Shown: piece after piece, positions 9,519 to 18,920 of the stretch
Layout: every line of letters starts with the position of its first letter
Numbering within the stretch: position 1 is the first letter of the stretch
DNA from: Leptolyngbya sp. Heron Island J
GTDB taxonomy: Bacteria > Cyanobacteriota > Cyanobacteriia > Phormidesmidales > Phormidesmidaceae
Direction: 5' to 3'
NCBI RefSeq assembly: GCF_000482245.1
Contig: NZ_AWNH01000112.1
Location: 62,001-126,000 of the forward strand
Length of the DNA stretch: 64,000 nucleotides
The notes under the pieces: generated by a model
Told to the model about the DNA's origin: nothing
The model's database searches: none
The model's input: the letters and a program-made list of their open reading frames with translations, nothing else
Program-made: the position numbers and the translations under genes

Positions 9519-12500
9519 TCACCCTTTACGTAAGCGATAGGTCATATAGCCCACTGCACTGCCGGTAATCCCCCAGCCGATCAGGGTAGGAACCCACGGT
9601 ACCCAAACAACCGGACCCACCATGAAACCATAGCAAGCCAGGGTTAATAAGCTGATTGAGCCGACACTGGCTAATAACAACGGCCCCAGCCTGACAAATC
9701 GCCAAAAGACCACCCCGCCCACCCCGCACCAGACTAAAATCCACACGGCTTCTCCCATAAAGGGCCACCAGCTGATCAGGGGGCGATCTTCTAAAACAGC
9801 ATTGATCAGCTGACTGGTCATTTGACCATGGAGATATACGCCCGGGATGGAATCGCCATAGGGGGTATTAAAGTCGTCGGAGTTGCGATCGCTAAAGTCC
9901 GTGTAGCCAATCAGGATGATGCGATCGCGAATAAGTTCGGGCTCTACCTCGTTTTGAATCACCGCATCCAGAGAAACCTGCGGGGCAAAGTCCTTGAGTC
10001 GAGCCCCCTCTGTCTGGGACCCCGGAACCTTATAGGTACGGAAATTTAGTAGGGTTTGGTACCCGATCAGGTCACTCCATCCTATCCCGCCAGTACTACC
10101 ACTGTAGGCCGTACCATTTCCGTAGAGCGCAGGAGGCTCGACCCCCCCTAAATCAATTGTGTCAATAAACGTTTCACCGTCTATTTCGCCATAGTTAACC
10201 TCGTAGTCAATGTTTTCAGCCTCTAAATACTTTTGGGCCAACAGCAAGCTAAAGGATGCCTCAGACACACAGCTACCCTGAGCTGCTGCTGACGGATCTA
10301 GATAAAGATAATGGCGGCGTACAGTTTTACCACCGTCGATCAAAAAGTTAGCAAACCCGACACGGGGAACTGGAATTTCATTGCCAATCTCAGCGGCTGG
10401 ATCAATGGCGGTCTCACAAATGCCTACCAAATTCTCTGTCTCGGCTAATCCTTGTGTTAATGCCCCCTCAGATGGAAAGTCACGGAAAAAATCTAGACCG
10501 ATCAGCCGAGCCCCATGACCGTTAAGCACGTCAAGCGCTTCCCGCAGAGCCTGGTCGGGAATGGTCCCAATGCCGGGTTCGTAGCGATTGGCAATGATTT
10601 GTTCCCGTAACCACCGACCGCTGGCGCTATCGACTTTAACAATTAGCAGACGTTCATCCTGGTCAACATTATTGGGGCGCAGCCGCAAAAGCTGATCATA
10701 GGCGTGGGTTTCTAAGGGCTGCAGACCACCAAATAGCCGAACTACAGAAACAGCGATGGCAGTCACAGCCGTGGCCAGAGCCACAGAGCGGACTTTGATT
10801 TTTTTAAATGGCAGTGCCTGGCTGGCCTTGATATAGGCTTTTTGTAATGCTGTTACCGGCGGTGTTTTATTCGCGGCTTGCTGAAGCCAGCGTTCTGATT
10901 CCGCTAGATCCTTGCCCCGTAGTAAAAAGCTATCATCCCGCTGAGATATATCCCATTCAGAGGCTTTGACTAAAAGTCGGGTGTGCGATCGCACATGGTA
11001 TGGTTCGCTTTCTAACGTCCGAAACAACTCCCCAAAGTTCACCAAAAAGTCGCCATCATGCCGCCGAAAATCACTCCAGGGCAGAGATTCAATCCCTTCT
11101 GGCAGACTGGATTTAATCACATCCCGATAGATCACCGGCAAAATCCGCTTATGTTGTGAATGGGCGTAGGCCAGCTGGTTTAAACAGGGCTGGCAGCGCA
11201 CAGAACTCGGTGACATGACAAACAAAACCGTTTCAGTATTGTCGATCAGCTGATGAGTATCCTCCAGTCGATCCGTTTCCCCAGCTGATCCTTCAGGCGA
11301 TAGCCAGGCGCTTTTGCCCTGAACTAATAGGGTTTCATTGAGTCGCTGAGAGAAATCAAAGTCATCAATGTGATGAATAAAAAACACCCCTAAGGTTTGA
11401 TCGGGAGATTGTTTTTGGCTGGCATCTAAAAACGCCAGCTGTAGTGATAAAGCCCCATGTAGGGTACGACTCTCAGCTGTTGTAGCCCAGGCCAGATAGG
11501 TGTCTTGCATCTGACGCTGTAACAACAGGCTGGGGTTATGGCGTTGTCGTTCCCATTTGAGCGCGCGCACCAACAGTCGTTTATGCTGATTATGATACGG
11601 AGCATCTCGCCGGATTGTCCGTAGTAGCTCCGCCATATCTTTCTCTAAATCTACCGACGCCTGGTTGTCGGCCAGATTAATAAATTGAATTTTACGAATG
11701 GTTTCTGGAATCAAATTCAGATTGACATCTTCCACCACCATGGGAATCACTCGTTTGTTGAGATCTAATGCCTGGTGAATTTCCTCCTGACAGTAGTCTG
11801 ATGCCAGAGAGTCTTGAGAGATCAAATAGACAACATTGTCAGCTTCTTCTATGCCCCGCCGGATAGCCGTTTCAAAGTCTTCACCCATACGAATATCTAC
11901 CGTATTAGTCCAGACCGTAACCCCAGCCTGGAGCAAGTGATAGCGCACAATCTCTTTAGTAGTTAAATCTTCTTCGGCATAGGAGATAAAGACCTGGGTC
12001 ATACCGCCATCAGCGGCCTTAATACTCTCAGTAATAAATTCTGCCTGTACAAGACTGGGAATACAAGGTGGTTGCTCATTTAAAAACTCTTGCATCAGCC
12101 AAGCTTGAGCCCTTAATCGCTCTTCTCCCATCAGCAGATAAGAGGCTTGATTTTGGCGTCTTTCCCAGGTCAGAGCACTAATTAAAAGTTCGGTATGCTG
12201 ATGTACGTAGTCTTCGTGATGACGACACAAACTTATCAGTTTGTTAATTGCCTCGGTCAAATCATCTAGGCCTTCACGGGCATTGAGCCAATTAATTTTA
12301 CTGATGCCGGGGTGCAGATTGGGGAAGCTAGAATGCCTGCCCGCAGCTCTGTAGTTCTGCCACTGCTCATCATTACCGTTAGGATTTCTTGTTTTCCATG
12401 TAGAATAATCAATCTCTTCCACATGTAAAATCGGAATAATTCGCTTGTTATGCTTCAGCGCCAGGGCAATTTCTTTAGCACAATAGGGGGAGTTAACTGA

Positions 12501-14009
12501 GTGGGGAGCAATTATAAAAATAAAATTGTGGCTTTTTTCAATCCCGTCGTTGATCTGTTCCTGGAAGTCTACACCCAGGGGAATATCGTTTTGATCAAAC
12601 CATACTTGAAACCCTCTATTGTTTAACTGCTGGCACAGATCGCTAGCGAAAACTTTGCTGTCAACGCGACCATAGGAGATAAAGACATCGTAAAACTGAT
12701 TAACTCCCTGGCTAGCTTGGATATAGGCGATGTGTAAATCGGTGGGCGTACTTCCAGCTGGGGCCGGTTCTGATAGCCAAGCCTGTGCTTGAGTAAAGTC
12801 CCCAGACCGGAGCAGAAACTTGCGATCGCGTCTCTGTTGTTCCCAAGCCAGTGCCTTCACCAACAGGCGTTTATGCTGCTCCACATAGTCTGCTGACAGT
12901 CTCAGTGTACGGATCAGCTCATCCACTGCCCGATTGAAGTGAATATCAGACGCTAGAGAAGAAAAATCAATAAACTGCAGCATCTGCAGATGAGTTGGCA
13001 ATGTGGCCACATCCATCGACTGTACCAACAGCGGAATGATCCGTTTGTGATAACGACGAGCGTAGGCAAGCTCCTGCTGACAATATTTTGAAGCTAAAGA
13101 ATTTGGCGAGAGTAATAAAACAATATTGTCAGCTTTTTCGATGCCCCGATTAATCGCTACCTGAAAGTCTTCAGCTGTGGGAATATCCACGGTGTTAATC
13201 CAAGCCGTGAAACCCTCACGCATCAGGCGCTTGCGAATCTTTTCCTGAATTTCCATATCCTCTTCGCTGTAGGATATGAAAATCTGAGTCATCTGGTCAT
13301 TGGCAGCCTTGAGACTTTCTGTAATAAATTCACAGTGTAAATCCGTCGGTATGCAGGGCGGTTGCGCATCCTTGAAGCGTTTGTTTAACCATGCCTCTGC
13401 CTGAGCTAGGGCCTCTGTATCAGTTAATAAATAGTTAGCCTGACGTTGGTGCTGCTGCCAGCTTAAAGCATTCTGCAGTAGCTGAGTATGCTGACGTACG
13501 TAGGCTTGCTGACGGGTCAAAATTGCTTGTAAACCGGCTATCCCCGTCTCAAAATCGTCAATTCCTTCCCGAAAGTACACCCAATTAATCTTGCTAATCT
13601 CAGGGTGCATATTGGGAAAGCTACTATGCACTCCTTTTTCCTTAAGCGCATACCAGCCGCTGATATTGGCATCAGGGTTGCGCTGTTGCCAAGTTTCATA
13701 GGTAATCTCTTCAACATGCAACAGGGGAATAATACGTTTGTTACAGGCTAACGCCAGCTCGATTTCTTGCGCACAGTAGGGGGAGTTAACCGAATGGGGA
13801 GAAATAATGAAGAGAAAATTATCCGCCTTTTCAATCCCGTCATTAATTTGATTTTGATAGTCCACTCCCAGGGGAATATCATCAAAGTCAAACCAAACCG
13901 CTAACCCTGCTTTAATCAGATAATCGTTGATTTGCCTGGCAAACTGACGACTATCTGCTCTGCCATAAGAAATAAAGACATCTTGCAGAGAAGACGAGGA
14001 TAATGTCAT
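9519..14009 (-). CDS. Five-TIR array with transmembrane CHASE2 sensor domain (1496 aa)
   Basis: Five consecutive TIR domains start near residues 8, 240, 439, 670 and 872, each followed by a helical linker of the HTxLLxxALxW type. A transmembrane helix (about 1073-1090), a CHASE2 sensor domain (about 1095-1390) and three C-terminal membrane helices (about 1405-1490) follow. TIR1-4 keep the YCxxE glutamate; TIR5 reads PCLNQ at that place and is probably inactive. TIRs 1 and 3 resemble each other, as do 2 and 4, so an A-B unit has been duplicated. CHASE2 is an extracytoplasmic sensor domain usually placed before kinases, cyclases or CHAT domains; here the effectors precede it. I chose the ATG at 14009 because its N-terminus matches that of the three-TIR WD40 protein; a TTG at 14060 would add 17 residues. 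The gene is coupled to the TPR gene downstream. Ligand and output are unknown. Confidence 0.9.
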   Translation of the reverse strand: MTLSSSSLQDVFISYGRADSRQFARQINDYLIKAGLAVWFDFDDIPLGVDYQNQINDGIEKADNFLFIISPHSVNSPYCAQEIELALACNKRIIPLLHVEEITYETWQQRNPDANISGWYALKEKGVHSSFPNMHPEISKINWVYFREGIDDFETGIAGLQAILTRQQAYVRQHTQLLQNALSWQQHQRQANYLLTDTEALAQAEAWLNKRFKDAQPPCIPTDLHCEFITESLKAANDQMTQIFISYSEEDMEIQEKIRKRLMREGFTAWINTVDIPTAEDFQVAINRGIEKADNIVLLLSPNSLASKYCQQELAYARRYHKRIIPLLVQSMDVATLPTHLQMLQFIDFSSLASDIHFNRAVDELIRTLRLSADYVEQHKRLLVKALAWEQQRRDRKFLLRSGDFTQAQAWLSEPAPAGSTPTDLHIAYIQASQGVNQFYDVFISYGRVDSKVFASDLCQQLNNRGFQVWFDQNDIPLGVDFQEQINDGIEKSHNFIFIIAPHSVNSPYCAKEIALALKHNKRIIPILHVEEIDYSTWKTRNPNGNDEQWQNYRAAGRHSSFPNLHPGISKINWLNAREGLDDLTEAINKLISLCRHHEDYVHQHTELLISALTWERRQNQASYLLMGEERLRAQAWLMQEFLNEQPPCIPSLVQAEFITESIKAADGGMTQVFISYAEEDLTTKEIVRYHLLQAGVTVWTNTVDIRMGEDFETAIRRGIEEADNVVYLISQDSLASDYCQEEIHQALDLNKRVIPMVVEDVNLNLIPETIRKIQFINLADNQASVDLEKDMAELLRTIRRDAPYHNQHKRLLVRALKWERQRHNPSLLLQRQMQDTYLAWATTAESRTLHGALSLQLAFLDASQKQSPDQTLGVFFIHHIDDFDFSQRLNETLLVQGKSAWLSPEGSAGETDRLEDTHQLIDNTETVLFVMSPSSVRCQPCLNQLAYAHSQHKRILPVIYRDVIKSSLPEGIESLPWSDFRRHDGDFLVNFGELFRTLESEPYHVRSHTRLLVKASEWDISQRDDSFLLRGKDLAESERWLQQAANKTPPVTALQKAYIKASQALPFKKIKVRSVALATAVTAIAVSVVRLFGGLQPLETHAYDQLLRLRPNNVDQDERLLIVKVDSASGRWLREQIIANRYEPGIGTIPDQALREALDVLNGHGARLIGLDFFRDFPSEGALTQGLAETENLVGICETAIDPAAEIGNEIPVPRVGFANFLIDGGKTVRRHYLYLDPSAAAQGSCVSEASFSLLLAQKYLEAENIDYEVNYGEIDGETFIDTIDLGGVEPPALYGNGTAYSGSTGGIGWSDLIGYQTLLNFRTYKVPGSQTEGARLKDFAPQVSLDAVIQNEVEPELIRDRIILIGYTDFSDRNSDDFNTPYGDSIPGVYLHGQMTSQLINAVLEDRPLISWWPFMGEAVWILVWCGVGGVVFWRFVRLGPLLLASVGSISLLTLACYGFMVGPVVWVPWVPTLIGWGITGSAVGYMTYRLRKG

Positions 14010-14131
14010 GAGATTTTCAGTATCAGCGTGAAAGTACTCTGCGGTTGAGGGGTGTGTCAATCCCCAAAGCGATACGTTACCAGTTTAGGCTGAGATTAAG
14101 TCTATACTCAGTTCCGCAGATTAGAAACAGA

Positions 14132-15325
14132 TTAAAACCCGTAGTCCCAACGTGCTCGATATCCCCGCGCATCAATGTGGGTAAACACGGAGGCACTGGC
14201 CAGGCCGCCGCGATCGCGCCACCAGGGTTCTAGCTTACGGTTTACTTCCGGTGGAGAAATTCCTTGCACCACAAAATCAACAGCATCCCCCGAGAGATGA
14301 CGAGAACGAGTCGCTCCACCTGCTTTACGGTTTGAGGTTGGATCTCGATACCAGGAATTAACCGTAATCGGACGTCCTCCCAGATAGTCCCTTACTTCTT
14401 CCATCGCTTCAGCGATTTTGAGGATGCCATTGACCACATTCTCATCGACTGGAATACGGTTGCCATTTTTAGTGGCTTCGGCCCAGCTAAAGTGACCGTT
14501 AGTCAGAATAGGATCGCCCAGGTAGACTGTACCGAGTTTAGGGACGGTAATGGGGCGACCGCGATCTCGATCGGCGATCTTAGTTTCAGGCTCAACCGGA
14601 GGGTCTTGCGGTTTGTTATTCGGCTCAGTCCCTTCCAGCTGAATATGCTGGGCAAATACATACCAATCAACCCGATCGTTTTGCCCCATTAAGACGCCAT
14701 CTGGAATCTGAATCTTGACATGATTTGTCTTGTCTGGCTCATCATTCAGCAACTGTAGTCGGGTGCCTGCACTGACCAATATTTTGTCACTTTCTGGTAG
14801 TTTGAAGCCTTGCTCTGGGCTTACCTTAAATAGGGTGTCCGCCAATACCAACATCTCGGTAGACCCTTGGGCATCCCCCACATCGATTAGCTGCTGAGCC
14901 TGAAGATAGTGAATAATAGCTGCAGCACCGATGCGAGCTGTTTTGTCTGTGACTACGTTGGTACCACCCCAGACAAAAGTAGAGTCCTTACCTGCGCCGC
15001 CACGAAACCCATTCCACAGATCAAAGCCCCATAAAAATGCCCCCAGGGTGCGAGTCTTAGCCTGATGAAATTTTTTGGCAATCAGAGTGTCGGTGACCTG
15101 ACGTTCAAACTGAGCAGGCTCGCGAAAGTTCCATTCGCTATAGTGCAAAATTCCAGCAAACCACCAGGGCATACCTGTGGCTTTTTCAACGGCTTCGTAG
15201 TGCGATCTCAACTGCACCATACGCCCTACAATCCCTCTGACCGTAGGCTCCACATCTGACTGAAGTGCGCAATGCTCAAACGCTGACCTATACTCTGTCT
15301 CCAATTTTTTTAGAGTCAAATCCAT
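14132..15325 (-). CDS. Bifunctional peptidoglycan hydrolase: lysozyme-like domain plus M15 peptidase (397 aa)
   Basis: The N-terminal 140 residues look like a helical lysozyme-like domain, with a candidate catalytic Glu64 (HYSEWNF) and the later motif GFDLWNGF. The middle region (about 160-235) looks SH3-like and may bind the wall. The C-terminus is a D,D-peptidase of MEROPS family M15: His343 and Asp350 in SRHLSGDAVDF and His383 in THIDAR are the zinc ligands expected of the family. No signal peptide is visible, as in many endolysins, so export or release would need another route. The gene lies 122 bp upstream of the five-TIR gene on the same strand and diverges from the SLATT-GH19 gene. M15 assignment is strong; the lysozyme-like and SH3-like calls are moderate. 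Confidence 0.82.
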   Translation of the reverse strand: MDLTLKKLETEYRSAFEHCALQSDVEPTVRGIVGRMVQLRSHYEAVEKATGMPWWFAGILHYSEWNFREPAQFERQVTDTLIAKKFHQAKTRTLGAFLWGFDLWNGFRGGAGKDSTFVWGGTNVVTDKTARIGAAAIIHYLQAQQLIDVGDAQGSTEMLVLADTLFKVSPEQGFKLPESDKILVSAGTRLQLLNDEPDKTNHVKIQIPDGVLMGQNDRVDWYVFAQHIQLEGTEPNNKPQDPPVEPETKIADRDRGRPITVPKLGTVYLGDPILTNGHFSWAEATKNGNRIPVDENVVNGILKIAEAMEEVRDYLGGRPITVNSWYRDPTSNRKAGGATRSRHLSGDAVDFVVQGISPPEVNRKLEPWWRDRGGLASASVFTHIDARGYRARWDYGF

Positions 15326-15730
15326 AGAGTTAGTAGATGAAACAACAGAGATAGATAGCTCTTAAGAGAAACTAGGCAAAAACCACAGAATATACTGAAA
15401 GTAAGCGGCAAAAAGATATCAGTACTCTTCTTCCTAAAAAGAACTCCTACAATCCCATTAAACCCTACATTTCAAAACCATCAGGCGCGGTTGATAGGCA
15501 TCATTGCGATTCAACAAACGGGTAACATTTATAAAAACTTCATGGCATCTCAAATAATCGAATTTATACTTTAGCGATGGTGTCCTAATAAAACAAACAA
15601 GATAAATTGTTCGTAAGTTAATTTTTATAAATTAAAGCGTTAATCCCTGAAGCGAAAGCGTGTATTTTTCTAGGCAGAATCCCTTTGCCAAAAAGCTTGC
15701 CCTTAACCCGCATCTAGTCAAAATATTAAG
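15326..15730. other. Divergent intergenic region (405 bp)
   Basis: A/T-rich spacer between the outward-reading M15 hydrolase gene (minus) and the SLATT-GH19 gene (plus). It must hold both promoters. A TATATT box near 15390 on the minus strand is compatible with a -10 element, but I cannot pair it with a convincing -35. No ORF or RNA gene is seen. Confidence 0.5.
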
Positions 15731-17260
15731 ATGGCCAAAAAAAATAGTTACAGCGACTATCTCAAGCAAACCTTAGGTGGCTTGATTGACAAGCTGGACA
15801 TCTCGGATTTGCGTAAGGAGTTTCTCAAAAATCGCTGGCTAGACCAGGTTATGTGGCTGGAAGGACGAGCCACTAAGGAACGTAACCAACACTTTAGACT
15901 CCGGATGATCACCATCATCGGGGGTGTTCTGGTCCCAGCCATGGTGGGTTTCAGAAGTCCAGACAATCAGAGACTTGAGCGCACAATTGCCTATCTTGCC
16001 TTTGGCGTTAGTCAAGCAGTTGCTATCTCCGCCGCAGTGGAAGAGTTTTTTGGGCATGGTGACAAATATCGTAACTATCGCAGTACAGCCGAAAGCATGA
16101 AAATCGAGGGCTGGCAATATATGCAACTGGCTGGCCCCTATCGCAAATTCAAAGCTCACTCAGCTGCCTATAAAGCATTTGCCCAGCGAGTAGAGTCCTT
16201 TATTCAGAAAGATGTAGAAGGGTTTGTTGCTCGTTTAGAAGAGAAACAAGAAGACGACAAACGGGATGCTGATGAGGCGGCCAATAACGCTGAAAAAGCA
16301 CTAATGCGTCTTAATCAGGAGTTAGAAGAACGCGCCCAGCAATTGGAGATAGAAAAAGCTCGATTGGCTGAGCAACAGGCTAGCAGACCACCCCAAGCAA
16401 TAGACAGTAGCGGTTATTCAGGGACTTTGCTGGACATTCAGATGCCCCCCTCTCCAGAAGGAGAAACCATTGAAACAGACAGTCCGGCTGAACCCCTGAC
16501 TCAAATACAGTCCCTGATGTCGACCGCCGCCACACCTAGTCGCCGTCAGGCATCCAAGAAAAACATTCGGGTAACTAGCAATTTACCCCCCTTGGGTCAA
16601 CATGCACTGGAATGGCAAGAAACCGTTGACTTTCAGGCTCTCAAAACAATTTTGACCGAGCAAAATAGCGTTTTAGATGGTGAAGCCAACGGTGGCTCTG
16701 GCGGCGGTGTGGCCGTTGCTGCCGAATCTCAGCTCACCACACCGGATGAGGTGTCCCAGATTTTGGAATGTCCGTTAGAAGACTGCAAAGTCTATTTGCC
16801 TGGCATCCTCGCCGCGATGAAAAAATATGACATCTTAGACAATAAGGTGCTCATTGGCATCCTCGCCACCATTCGTATTGAGACAGGTGGGTTTAAACCT
16901 GTCCATGAATGGGGCGGAGAGAGCTATTGGAAACGTTATGAAGAGCGAGCCGATTTGGGGAACGTCAACCCTGGAGATGGCATCAAGTACCACGGTCGTG
17001 GTTATATCCAGCTAACCGGTCGGGCCAACTACAGCACCTATGGCAAAAAACTGGGAGTAGATCTTGAAGGGAACCCAGATCTGGCCATGGACCCTGAAAT
17101 ATCAGCTCTGGTTTTAGCTTGTTACTTTGAAGAACGTGGCGTAGCCGATGCTGCTCGTGAGGGTGACTGGCGACGAGTACGAAAGTTGGTTAACGGCGGC
17201 TATCATGGCTGGGATGTTTTCTCAAAATATGTTGAGCGAGCTCGAGCTCGCTTGGCATAA
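15731..17260 (+). CDS. SLATT-type (DUF4231-like) membrane protein fused to GH19-like muramidase/chitinase domain (509 aa)
   Basis: Residues 1-170 match the DUF4231/SLATT pattern. Two transmembrane helices (about 58-75 and 85-108) are followed by a Tyr/Arg/Glu-rich helix (KYRNYRSTAESMKIEGW). A coiled coil (about 165-215) and a low-complexity linker (about 218-340) lead to a C-terminal GH19-like lysozyme domain. That domain has ATIRIETGGF (Glu384), PVHEWGGE (Glu393) and the family signature GRGYIQLTGRANY. SLATT proteins are predicted pore-forming effectors in nucleotide-signal conflict systems. GH19 enzymes cleave chitin or peptidoglycan glycan strands and serve as phage endolysins. The fusion suggests a membrane-anchored wall hydrolase. 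It is encoded divergently from the M15 hydrolase and 258 bp before the LSDAT/SLOG gene; that gap shows nothing recognisable. Domain calls are good; effector function is inference. Confidence 0.82.
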   Translation: MAKKNSYSDYLKQTLGGLIDKLDISDLRKEFLKNRWLDQVMWLEGRATKERNQHFRLRMITIIGGVLVPAMVGFRSPDNQRLERTIAYLAFGVSQAVAISAAVEEFFGHGDKYRNYRSTAESMKIEGWQYMQLAGPYRKFKAHSAAYKAFAQRVESFIQKDVEGFVARLEEKQEDDKRDADEAANNAEKALMRLNQELEERAQQLEIEKARLAEQQASRPPQAIDSSGYSGTLLDIQMPPSPEGETIETDSPAEPLTQIQSLMSTAATPSRRQASKKNIRVTSNLPPLGQHALEWQETVDFQALKTILTEQNSVLDGEANGGSGGGVAVAAESQLTTPDEVSQILECPLEDCKVYLPGILAAMKKYDILDNKVLIGILATIRIETGGFKPVHEWGGESYWKRYEERADLGNVNPGDGIKYHGRGYIQLTGRANYSTYGKKLGVDLEGNPDLAMDPEISALVLACYFEERGVADAAREGDWRRVRKLVNGGYHGWDVFSKYVERARARLA

Positions 17261-17518
17261 GTTTTACGTCATCTAAGGTTAACGTTCTTAAATTGCTACA
17301 GACTTACCAAATTGATTGACTAACAGTAGGATATCTGCATCATGTGCACAACCGCTTCAGGCTCTGTGTGATTTTGCGTATATTCTTTACGTACATGCCT
17401 TAAAACCAGATCCTGATACCGATAAACTTTTATGGTTCTGCAGGATAGGGGTATTTTGAGGGTGTAATTGGGTTAGACGCACAGATCATCTGGCCGCTTT
17501 TGTTAAGAGATATACAAA

Positions 17519-18310
17519 ATGCCCAAAACTTCAGTGGACAAACTCGTTGAACATACGTTTTCCAATGGGCAGATTGCCAAAATCCTTAAGGTGGCCGCTG
17601 GTACTGACTATGAACAAGCACTATCACTAGCGGGCTTGCAGGGGCCTACGCCAACTCTGCTAGTGATAGGTGGAGCCAGTCACATGAGTGATGAAAGCCA
17701 AACTAAGCTGCTGCAATTTTTTAATGGCACGTTGGCAACCCTGTCTGCAAGGGTGGGTCTTACTGTTTTAGATGGTGGTACTGATGCAGGTGTCATCCAT
17801 ATGATGGGACAAGCACGTCACCATGTAGACGGTCAGTTTAATTTGGTCGGCGTTGCTCCATTGAGCCGGGTCATTTTTCCCATCGGTAGTCCGCCGCCCC
17901 AGACTGCTAATGATCAAATGTATCCTCCGGTCGAGTTAGAGCCTCATCACACCCACTTTTTTCTAGTTCCAGGCGAAGACTGGGGTAGCGAATCACGTTG
18001 GCTCGCAAGATTTTCTTCGGTTTTAGCCGGGCATTTTCCTTCCATGACTATCCTTATTAATGGTGGTCAGGTTTCCCTGAAAGATTTAAGGCTTAACCTG
18101 GAGCTGGGTAGGCAAGTGACTATCATCGCTGGCAGCGGTCGTTTAGCCGATGCCATTGCAGGGACCATTAGCGGGCTCACCCCGTCCGACGATGAAACTA
18201 TTCAAAACCTGGTTGATGTTTACTACCCTAGCCAGCTATCAGTTTTCGATATCTTATCCAGCCCATTAGATGACCTAAAGGCTCAGTTAGATTTGTATTT
18301 TGATTGCTAA
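17519..18310 (+). CDS. LSDAT/SLOG-family nucleotide-binding protein (263 aa)
   Basis: Rossmann-like protein with the glycine-rich hallmarks of the prokaryotic LSDAT branch of the SLOG superfamily, the fold shared with the TRPM channel N-terminus. These are LLVIGGASH (Gly51-Gly52) and a second loop LDGGTDAGVIHMMGQ (about 83-97). The conserved stretches THFFLVPGEDWGSESRW and TIIAGSGRLADAIAG also fit. SLOG proteins are thought to bind or process nucleotide-derived signals such as ADP-ribose-like molecules. In prokaryotic conflict systems they commonly sit next to SLATT effectors, as here. The start ATG follows AAGAGA by 7 nt. No membrane segment is present, so a cytosolic sensor or regulator of the SLATT-GH19 protein is plausible but unproven. 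Family call is moderate to good. Confidence 0.75.
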   Translation: MPKTSVDKLVEHTFSNGQIAKILKVAAGTDYEQALSLAGLQGPTPTLLVIGGASHMSDESQTKLLQFFNGTLATLSARVGLTVLDGGTDAGVIHMMGQARHHVDGQFNLVGVAPLSRVIFPIGSPPPQTANDQMYPPVELEPHHTHFFLVPGEDWGSESRWLARFSSVLAGHFPSMTILINGGQVSLKDLRLNLELGRQVTIIAGSGRLADAIAGTISGLTPSDDETIQNLVDVYYPSQLSVFDILSSPLDDLKAQLDLYFDC

Positions 18311-18589
18311 TAAATAGGTTATAAGGATGTCTGGCAGCTATCGCTTAACCCTGACTGTGACTGATTTTTCCGGGCTCTCAAAAGGTAGTGGAATCAATAA
18401 TTAAGAATTAAAATCAGCCATTAACAAGGTATGCTAGAGTTCTATGGCAATATGTTGCTACTCTGGCAACACTCGGTTTTCGGTACGATACGCTCACGGT
18501 TCAACTCGACCAGTTCAATTAGACTTCGATTTGATTACTAGAGGGGTCTCCCGTATAACTCGTTGCATATTTACCCTAGGAGATTCTCT
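18311..18589. promoter_or_regulatory. Long 5' region of the RNA-binding protein gene
   Basis: About 280 bp without an ORF precede the rbp start. Cyanobacterial rbp genes of this type usually have long, cold-responsive 5' untranslated regions, and I expect the same here. The strong ribosome-binding site AGGAGA (18578-18583) ends the region. I cannot place the promoter with confidence. Confidence 0.4.
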
Positions 18590-18865
18590 ATGTCCATTTA
18601 TGTTGGAAACCTGTCCTACGATGCCACTCGTGACGACATTGATGCTGTCTTTGCTGAGTATGGAAAAGTCCAGCGTGTTCATCTACCCACCGATCGTGAA
18701 ACCGGTCGTCCTCGTGGCTTTGCCTTTGTAGAAATGTCTTCAGAAGACGAAGAAACAGCTGCAATTGAGGCCCTAGATGGCGCAGAGTGGATGGGCAGAG
18801 ACCTGCGAGTTAACAAGGCGCGCCCTCGTGAACAGCGCGGTGGCGGCGGTGGCGGTCGTTTCTAA
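18590..18865 (+). CDS. rbp: RNA-recognition-motif protein, cyanobacterial Rbp family (91 aa)
   Basis: A single RRM domain fills residues 2-80, with RNP2 (IYVGNLSY) and RNP1 (RGFAFVEM), followed by a Gly-rich tail (GGGGGGRF). Proteins of this family bind RNA, are typically cold-induced, and some help localise mRNAs in cyanobacteria. The ATG at 18590 was chosen because AGGAGA lies 6 nt upstream and the protein then begins MSIYVGNL, as in the family. rpsU follows after a hairpin; this rbp-rpsU pair is conserved in cyanobacteria. Which paralogue (RbpA, B, D and so on) this is cannot be decided here. Confidence 0.93.
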   Translation: MSIYVGNLSYDATRDDIDAVFAEYGKVQRVHLPTDRETGRPRGFAFVEMSSEDEETAAIEALDGAEWMGRDLRVNKARPREQRGGGGGGRF

Positions 18866-18920
18866 GCCAAAATCTGTCTAATCCGGGTTATGTGTTGTAC
18901 ACTCGACCCTGTTCTATCAT

